Assembly (NCBI GenBank): GCA_947490035.1
Contig: CANLGS010000360.1
Coordinates: 1-5,336, forward strand
Origin: Gemmataceae bacterium
GTDB taxonomy: Bacteria > Planctomycetota > Planctomycetia > Gemmatales > Gemmataceae
Direction of reading: 5' to 3'
Length of the DNA stretch: 5,336 nt
Part shown: in pieces, positions 1-4,169 of the stretch
How the letters are laid out: every line of letters begins with the position of its first letter
Position numbering within the stretch: position 1 is the stretch's first letter
Translations under genes and position numbers: made by a program
The notes under the pieces: model-generated
The model's input: only the letters and a program-made list of their open reading frames with translations
Databases searched by the model: none
Told to the model about the DNA's origin: nothing

Positions 1-2
1 CC

Positions 3-16
3 GTGCCGCTCGGCAC
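3..16. other. Short palindrome downstream of the small secreted protein gene
   Basis: Two perfect 6-base arms (GTGCCG and CGGCAC) are separated by CT. They lie 15 bases beyond the stop codon of the gene at 32-388, in its reading direction. As RNA this would be a 5-bp stem with a four-base loop. It could belong to a terminator or to a further dispersed repeat, but no T-tract can be seen before the window ends. Confidence 0.3.
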
Positions 17-31
17 CTACCCAAACAATAC

Positions 32-388
32 TCACTTCTTCTTCTTCAGCGTGTCGATCTTCTTGTCTTTGTCTTCCAACTCCAACCCGTCGTCGCCCTT
101 GAAGGTGATCGTGAAGTCGTGATCGATCTTCTGCTCGCCGAGGGTGAGCTTCACGTTCAGTTTCTTGCCGTCGAGTTTGTAGGTGCCGTCGAGCTTCAAC
201 TCCTTGTCGCCGTCCTTAATGGTCGCGGTCATCTTGCCGTCCTTCGCGAACTCGACGACCGCGCCGACCGGCGTGTCGCCGGTGGACTTCGTCACCTCCC
301 ACTTGGCGAGCAGCTTGGGCGTGTCGTCGGCCTTCGCGGACAGCGCGAACAGGGTTAGCCCGAGCGCGGCGGCCAGAAGCGTCTTCAT
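32..388 (-). CDS. Small secreted protein, Gemmata paralogous family (TIGR03066-like)
   Basis: This 118-residue protein begins with a clear Sec signal peptide: MK, then a hydrophobic stretch to about residue 17, then an AKA cleavage motif that predicts a cut after Ala20. The mature part is a run of short alternating strands with the landmarks KWEV (29-32), VEFAKDGKM, GTYKLDGKKL and a lysine-rich C-terminus. I recognise this pattern as the small planctomycete family TIGR03066, described from Gemmata paralogues. The fold is probably a lipocalin-like beta sheet, but that is inference. No catalytic residues are visible and the function is unknown. The ATG start is supported by GGAG six bases upstream (395-398). 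It lies 49 bases downstream of coaC, so it could be the last gene of that transcript or have its own promoter in the gap. Confidence 0.85.
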   Translation of the reverse strand: MKTLLAAALGLTLFALSAKADDTPKLLAKWEVTKSTGDTPVGAVVEFAKDGKMTATIKDGDKELKLDGTYKLDGKKLNVKLTLGEQKIDHDFTITFKGDDGLELEDKDKKIDTLKKKK

Positions 389-394
389 GTGTGA

Positions 395-398
395 CTCC
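395..398 (-). promoter_or_regulatory. Ribosome binding site of the small secreted protein gene
   Basis: GGAG on the minus strand lies six bases before the ATG at 386-388. This is good Shine-Dalgarno spacing and agrees with the start chosen from the signal peptide. Confidence 0.6.
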
Positions 399-424
399 GG
401 TGTGAGGGCGGGCGCTTGTTGCGA

Positions 425-446
425 AGCCGCGAGCGGCTTATGCCGC
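425..446. other. Two mutually exclusive hairpins over the coaC stop codon
   Basis: The sequence AGCCGC-GA-GCGGCT (425-438) is a perfect palindrome. Its right arm is also the left arm of GCGGC-TTAT-GCCGC (433-446). The coaC stop codon (438-440) lies in the shared zone. Either hairpin could form in the transcript but not both at once. A terminator role is possible because this is the end of coaC, but no T-run follows on the minus strand. Confidence 0.35.
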
Positions 447-1154
447 CTGCGCGCGGCCGAGCATGAACTGAATTGCGTTCACCACCTCCGACACCTCTGC
501 GAGCGCGCCCACGCCGATATCGCCGCAGGCGAGTTGCTTCGACACCGGGGCCACCACGCGCAGCGTCGGACTGCGGTCGTTGATCTGGGAAATGAGCGCG
601 TCGTCGGCGAGGTGCGCCGGGATGTGGCCCGCGCCGGCGTCGGCGGCAATCGAGCGCAGGTGGCGCCGCGTGAACGGGTGCTGCCACATCAGCGTGTTCA
701 TCGCGGGGGCGAGTACCACGGGCCGCGACACGTCCCACGCGCGCCACACGCACGTCAGGCAGTTGTCGCACAGCCCGACCGCGAGTTTCGCCAGCGTGTT
801 CGCGTCCAGCGGCGCGACGGCGAAGATGTCGGCCCACTTGCGCAGTTCGATGTGCAGAACGGAGTCGCCGCGCTGGTAGCGATCGCCCGGCCACTCGTCC
901 TCGTCCAGAAAGACATAACCTCTCCCCCCAACCCCCTCCCCTAAGAAGGGAGGGGGAGCCGGATCTAGCCCCTCCCTTCTTAGGGGAGGGGTTGGGGAGG
1001 GGTTACTTCCGACCGCGGCGGGGTCGAAGAAGTACGTCGCGGCGGTGGTGGCGACGACCTTCACCGCGTGCCCGGCGGCGGTGAGCGCGTCGAACAGCGC
1101 CGGCACGCGCACCGCGGCCACGCTGCCGGTCGCGCCGAGGAGTACGTTAGCCAT
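438..1154 (-). CDS. coaC: Phosphopantothenoylcysteine decarboxylase (monofunctional, HAL3/PPCDC type) with in-frame repeat insertion
   Basis: CoaC is an FMN-dependent cytoplasmic enzyme that decarboxylates 4'-phosphopantothenoylcysteine to 4'-phosphopantetheine in coenzyme A synthesis. The 238 residues form one HFCD flavoprotein domain. The glycine/serine turn GATGSVAA is at 7-14, the catalytic His is His101 in LHIEL, PLDANT is at 115-120, the PAMNTLMW motif at 150-157 contains Asn153, and the substrate-clamp Cys is Cys210 in LACGD. Residues around 126-165 (GLCDN, RAWD, HPFTRRH) resemble plant HAL3 and human PPCDC more than E. coli CoaBC. About 30 residues (roughly 50-79), rich in Pro, Gly and Arg, are extra compared with the family. 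They are encoded by the palindromic repeat at 916-1005 and sit just before the DEDEW segment. The ATG overlaps the last 8 bases of coaB, and no strong ribosome binding site is visible, which suggests translational coupling. Confidence 0.93.
   Translation of the reverse strand: MANVLLGATGSVAAVRVPALFDALTAAGHAVKVVATTAATYFFDPAAVGSNPSPTPPLRREGLDPAPPPFLGEGVGGRGYVFLDEDEWPGDRYQRGDSVLHIELRKWADIFAVAPLDANTLAKLAVGLCDNCLTCVWRAWDVSRPVVLAPAMNTLMWQHPFTRRHLRSIAADAGAGHIPAHLADDALISQINDRSPTLRVVAPVSKQLACGDIGVGALAEVSEVVNAIQFMLGRAQAA
916..1005. repeat. Inverted pair of GGGAGGGG palindromic elements inside coaC
   Basis: Two copies of a unit of about 37-41 bases face each other (916-956 and 968-1005) around a spacer of about 11 bases. 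Each copy contains its own hairpin: a 9-bp stem 932-940/948-956 with loop CTAAGAA, and an 8-bp stem 969-976/984-991 with loop TTCTTAG. The right copy, read on the minus strand, is identical over 37 bases to the solitary copy at 5272-5308. The left copy differs by a few C insertions and one C/T change. The layout of two inverted hairpin units resembles a BIME built from REP elements. The whole element is read through by coaC without a stop or frameshift. No target-site duplication is evident at its edges. Confidence 0.92.
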
Positions 1155-1899
1155 TCTGCGCCCGCTTCTGGTAGAGGTCTTCGAGGGCCAGCACCAGGCG
1201 GTCGGGCAACTCGCGGCGGGTGACGCGCTCGTACTTGTCGCCGACCGGCCCGATGTACGCCCAGTGCGCGGCGCCGTCGAGCGTGTTCGCCACGATGATC
1301 TCGGCCGCCGACTGCACCCGCGACGTTTCCGCCGCGTCCACCAGTTCCTGCTCGCTCAGTCCCACTTCGAGTTTGAACTTCACCAGCACGCCGGCGAAGC
1401 CCCACGGCTGCCGGAACCGGTCCACCAGCTTCGGCGCGCGCACAAGGCGCACCCACAGTTCCGGTTCCGCGCTCTTGATCTTACCGGCTTCCTGCACGGT
1501 GAGCGAAGGTGCTCCTGAGCGCGCTTCCCATTGGCCGGTGCGGGCGTTAAAGAACGTGCCCGAGTTGGGTGTGTACGCGCCCGCCGTGAGGAAGTCGCTG
1601 ACGGCCGCGGAGTGGCAGATCGTGTCGAAGGTGCCGGGGCGGAGTTGGGCTTGGAGGAGCGACGCGAGTTCGTCGAACGTCTGGTACGGGATGACGGTGA
1701 ACCGCTCGCCGGGTTCGCGCGGGTTCAGGCCATACTCCAACAGCGCGTCTGGGCGTGAAGTGGCGAGCGTGACCGTGTGGCCGCGGCCCCACGCGGTGCG
1801 GGCGATGGCGGCGCCGGTGCGCCCGGAGAACGTGTTGGTGATGCACCGCACCCGGTCGATGGGCGTCTGCGTGTTGCCGGCGGTGATCAGGAAGTTCAT
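1147..1899 (-). CDS. coaB: Phosphopantothenate-cysteine ligase (monofunctional CoaB)
   Basis: CoaB activates 4'-phosphopantothenate with a nucleotide and joins it to cysteine, the step before CoaC. The protein has 250 residues. An N-terminal Rossmann-like ITAG turn is at 5-8. Asn22 in the ITNTFSG segment matches the conserved nucleotide-intermediate asparagine. SAAVSDF is at 97-103, a lysine motif GKIK at 139-142 matches the E. coli Lys289 region, and IIVAN is at 201-205. The segment VKFKLE (173-178) is like the stand-alone ligases of streptococci and eukaryotes, whereas CoaBC fusions usually have GFAAET there. The frame stays open upstream for 70 more codons, but these run through the repeat at 1922-2011. 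The ATG at 1897-1899 is therefore chosen because homology begins there. The ribosome binding site is weak. The gene ends inside the coaC start (8-base overlap). Confidence 0.93.
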   Translation of the reverse strand: MNFLITAGNTQTPIDRVRCITNTFSGRTGAAIARTAWGRGHTVTLATSRPDALLEYGLNPREPGERFTVIPYQTFDELASLLQAQLRPGTFDTICHSAAVSDFLTAGAYTPNSGTFFNARTGQWEARSGAPSLTVQEAGKIKSAEPELWVRLVRAPKLVDRFRQPWGFAGVLVKFKLEVGLSEQELVDAAETSRVQSAAEIIVANTLDGAAHWAYIGPVGDKYERVTRRELPDRLVLALEDLYQKRAQNG

Positions 1900-1921
1900 C
1901 GTAGGTGCCGCGTGAAGATCA

Positions 1922-2011
1922 AAGGCGAGCGGGGGGCGTAAGCCCCCTGATTGATATACATCTCGCACGCGCTGTGAAGCAATCAGGGGGCTTACGCCCC
2001 CCGCTCGCCTT
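1922..2011. repeat. Perfect 32-base inverted repeat between hldD and coaB
   Basis: The arms 1922-1953 and 1980-2011 are perfect reverse complements over 32 bases, with a 26-base spacer. Each arm also contains its own hairpin, GGGGGC-GTAA-GCCCCC in the left arm. In one orientation its loop is of the GNRA kind. The element starts 22 bases upstream of the coaB ATG and ends 7 bases after the hldD stop, so it almost fills the gap. Similar GGGGGCTTACGCCCCC units recur in planctomycete genomes as far as I recall. It could act as a transcription or mRNA-stability boundary between the two genes. It has no T-tract of the classical intrinsic terminator kind. Confidence 0.93.
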
Positions 2012-2018
2012 CGGAAGG

Positions 2019-2999
2019 CTACGCGGCGCGGCGCACGCCCTCCGTGCCTTCCAACCACCGTACCGTCTCGCGCACGCCGTCTTCCAGCGCGGTAGTGGGA
2101 ATGTCGCACCCGGCCGCCCGCAACTTCGACACCTCGGCGCGCGTGAGGTTCTGGTACTTCCCCGCGAGGTCGCGCGGCATGTCGGTGAAGCCGACGCGCG
2201 CCGGCAGGCCGAGCGCGGCGAACACGCCGCTCGCGAGGTCGCGGAAGGTGCGCGCCTCGCCGCTACCGGAATTGTACAGCCCGCCGGGCGCGTCGTTCTG
2301 CCACAGCCACATGAGATGGTTGACGCAGTCGCCGACGAACACGAAGTCGCGCCTCTGCCCGCCGTCTTCGATCTGCGGGTCGGTCGAGCGGAACAGCTTC
2401 ATCTCGCCCGTCGCCGTCACCTGCTTGTGCGTGTGGTACACGACGCTCGCCATGCGCCCCTTGTGCGTCTCGCGCGGCCCGTACACGTTGAAGAACTTCA
2501 GCCCGGCCCACTTCGGCGGGGTCGGCTGACCGGCCGCGACCTCCGCGACCGCCCACACGTCGAACGCGTTCTTGCTCTTGCCGTACAGGTTCAGCGGCTT
2601 GAGTTCGCGCGGCAGGGTGCGGTCGTCGAACCCGCGCGAGCCGTCGCCGTAGGTCGCGGCGCTCGACGCGTACAGTAAAGGTTTGCGCTTCATTGCACAC
2701 CACGACCACAGGTGTCGCGTGTACTCGACGTTGTTGCGGAAGAGGTAGTCCCAGTTCGTCTCGGTGGTGGAACTGCACGCGCCGAGGTGGAAGATCGCGT
2801 CCGGACAGACGCGGCCCTCTTGAAGGTCTTCGAGGAAGTGGTCGTGCCGGCTGAACGCGAAGCGCGGAAGGCCGACGAGGTTCGCGGCCTTCGCGGGCGT
2901 GAGGTCGTGATCGACCAGGAGGAGTGAGTGGCCTTCGGCGGCGAGGCGGTGGGCGAGGTTCGACCCGATGAACCCGGCCGCGCCGGTGACGGCGATCAT
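2019..2999 (-). CDS. hldD: ADP-L-glycero-D-manno-heptose 6-epimerase
   Basis: HldD epimerises ADP-D-glycero-D-manno-heptose to the L-glycero form, the last step in making the nucleotide heptose for lipopolysaccharide inner core. The protein has 326 residues, near the usual length of 310-330. It is an extended short-chain dehydrogenase. The NADP-binding GAAGFIG is at 6-12, the conserved HLGACSSTTE is at 71-80, and ASSAATYG is at 111-118 with the catalytic serine. Tyr139 and Lys143 form YxxxK. The NVYGPRETHKG stretch (171-181) has Lys180 in the place of E. coli Lys178. RRDFVFVGD (216-224) and an RAAGCD motif near 294-299 are also typical. The ATG at 2997-2999 is chosen over an upstream start at 3098 because the Rossmann strand begins at once and GGAAGGGA lies six bases before it. 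The upstream extension would translate the 3032-3151 repeat. Confidence 0.96.
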   Translation of the reverse strand: MIAVTGAAGFIGSNLAHRLAAEGHSLLLVDHDLTPAKAANLVGLPRFAFSRHDHFLEDLQEGRVCPDAIFHLGACSSTTETNWDYLFRNNVEYTRHLWSWCAMKRKPLLYASSAATYGDGSRGFDDRTLPRELKPLNLYGKSKNAFDVWAVAEVAAGQPTPPKWAGLKFFNVYGPRETHKGRMASVVYHTHKQVTATGEMKLFRSTDPQIEDGGQRRDFVFVGDCVNHLMWLWQNDAPGGLYNSGSGEARTFRDLASGVFAALGLPARVGFTDMPRDLAGKYQNLTRAEVSKLRAAGCDIPTTALEDGVRETVRWLEGTEGVRRAA

Positions 3000-3005
3000 G
3001 GTGCG

Positions 3006-3013
3006 TCCCTTCC
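3006..3013 (-). promoter_or_regulatory. hldD: Ribosome binding site of hldD
   Basis: The minus strand reads GGAAGGGA six bases before the ATG at 2997-2999. This is the strongest Shine-Dalgarno match in the window, and it decides the hldD start. Confidence 0.7.
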
Positions 3014-3031
3014 GTGGTACTGACGAAGAAG

Positions 3032-3151
3032 AGTTAGCCGCACGATAAACGCAGATAAAGACACGATAAGAGAAGACAGAGAGCAGTGTTGAAAACAATC
3101 CTCTCTCTGCCTTTATCGTGTCTTTCTTCTGCGTTCATCGTGCGGCTAACT
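3032..3151. repeat. Long imperfect inverted repeat between the lipoprotein gene and hldD
   Basis: The left arm 3032-3069 and right arm 3113-3151 are reverse complements apart from about one substitution and a small mismatch/indel patch near the middle (CAGAT against CAGAAG). Pairing continues weakly inward through purine-rich CAGAGAG and its CTCTCTC partner. The element is more AT-rich than the genes around it. It contains CGCAGATAAAG and CTGCGTTCATCG words like those in dispersed repeats of several phyla. It starts 10 bases after the lipoprotein gene (stop 3161), in that gene's reading direction. It could fold into a very long stem that ends that transcript or protects its 3' end. It leaves only about 32 bases for the hldD leader. 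Confidence 0.88.
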
Positions 3152-3160
3152 TTTCTCTTA

Positions 3161-4069
3161 TTACTTCGGTCCGCTCGCGCGGCTGCGCGGCTTGGGCATC
3201 TCGACGGTCGCGAGGTAGTCGGCGAGCGCTTGCTCCGGTTCGGGCACGGCCTCGCGCAGTTTCGGCAGCAGTGGGCCGGGGTTCGGGTCGGTGCGGAGCG
3301 CTTGCAGGTAGTCGTGCAGCACCTTCTTCGCGGCCGGCCCGGTGCGGAGCATGAGGTGAACCCACGCCCACGCTTCACGGTATTCCGGCTTCTGCATCTC
3401 GGCCACGTCCTTCAACTTTTCCAGCCGCGCCAGGTCGGGCTGGAACGGGCCGCGGCGCAGCGCGTCGAGGTGCTGCGGGTTCACGCCGTCCTGACCCGGC
3501 GGCAACTCGAAGTACCCCGCGAGACCTTCATCAAGCCACAAGGGTACTTCCTTTAGCGCGCTACGCAAGAGGGCGTGCGTGAGTTCGTGCCGCAGGTCGG
3601 TGACGCGGTGTTCGCCGTACCAGGTGAAGATTTTGAGGTCGTCGGCGCCGCCGATGCGCGGCTCCGCGATGAAGTACGCGCGGCGCGGCGGCAGGTTCCG
3701 GTACTTCGCCCGCATGTAGCTCTCGTACCGCTCCTGCGTGTCGAACAGGAACACCTGCACGATGCCGTTGGTCGGCGGCAGTTTGAGTTCGGCGAAGACC
3801 TGATCCGGCAGCGCGTCGAGTTCGGTGAACAGCGGGTCGGACTTGTCGATCTCGAAGTCGTGGTAGAGGACGTAGTACCCGCCGCGGGTGTGCTTCTTGC
3901 CCGGCGGCGTGCTGGGGACCGGCGTGGATGTCGTCGGCGCGACATCGGCGCGCGGGCTGGGCGTGGGCAGATCGCCCCGCAGAACTTCGCAGCCCGCGAG
4001 CGCGCTGAGCAGCGCCGCGAGGGTTGCGAAGCGAACGAGCGAGGAGCGCGGCGGACACGGCATACACAT
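3161..4069 (-). CDS. DUF1570-type lipoprotein with HExxH zinc metalloprotease motif
   Basis: The protein has 302 residues from the chosen start. A lipoprotein signal peptide is clear: an arginine near residue 13, a hydrophobic stretch (FATLAALLSA), then the lipobox LAGC with the lipidated Cys at 27. A Pro/Ser/Thr-rich linker follows to about residue 55. The C-terminal half is peptidase-like, with HELTH at 161-165 (zinc ligands His161 and His165, catalytic Glu162) and PLWLDEGLA at 176-184, whose Glu181 fits the third ligand of gluzincin-type enzymes. This layout matches the DUF1570 family, frequent in planctomycetes. The substrate is unknown. The product is probably anchored to a membrane and faces the periplasm. 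ATG codons at 4067-4069 and 4061-4063 are both plausible, and a GGGG run suits the second slightly better. An upstream GTG at 4150 gives a poor signal peptide. Confidence 0.85.
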   Translation of the reverse strand: MCMPCPPRSSLVRFATLAALLSALAGCEVLRGDLPTPSPRADVAPTTSTPVPSTPPGKKHTRGGYYVLYHDFEIDKSDPLFTELDALPDQVFAELKLPPTNGIVQVFLFDTQERYESYMRAKYRNLPPRRAYFIAEPRIGGADDLKIFTWYGEHRVTDLRHELTHALLRSALKEVPLWLDEGLAGYFELPPGQDGVNPQHLDALRRGPFQPDLARLEKLKDVAEMQKPEYREAWAWVHLMLRTGPAAKKVLHDYLQALRTDPNPGPLLPKLREAVPEPEQALADYLATVEMPKPRSRASGPK

Positions 4070-4169
4070 CGCCCCGCGACACGGGAACAGGATCGCTGCG
4101 CCTTCAACGCGACCGGAATAGTTTCGGCGGTCGGGTACACGTCTCTTCACAATTCGCGGACGTTATCGG

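Noticed and set aside
183..944. Long plus-strand open frame opposite the small secreted protein gene and coaC.
   Set aside because: It is the complement of recognised genes, is rich in Arg, Ala and His, shows no family motif, and its open length follows from high GC content. The same holds for the other long plus-strand frames, for example 1045-1518, 1220-1915 and 3575-4318.
438..1154. coaC as a pseudogene because of the repeat insertion.
   Set aside because: The frame is intact on both sides, all catalytic motifs remain, and the codon pattern is normal outside the insert. Nothing in the sequence shows decay.
3000..3098. Upstream ATG for hldD at 3098.
   Set aside because: The extension translates the inverted repeat, and the Rossmann fold begins exactly at the ATG with the strong ribosome binding site.
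4110..4133. Inverted repeat CGACCG/CGGTCG in the gap after the kinase gene as a terminator.
   Set aside because: The arms are only 6 bases with a 12-base loop and no T-run follows, so chance is likely in GC-rich DNA.
4070..4150. Upstream GTG start for the lipoprotein at 4150.
   Set aside because: It would put about 27 residues with several charges before the lipoprotein signal peptide, and no ribosome binding site precedes it.
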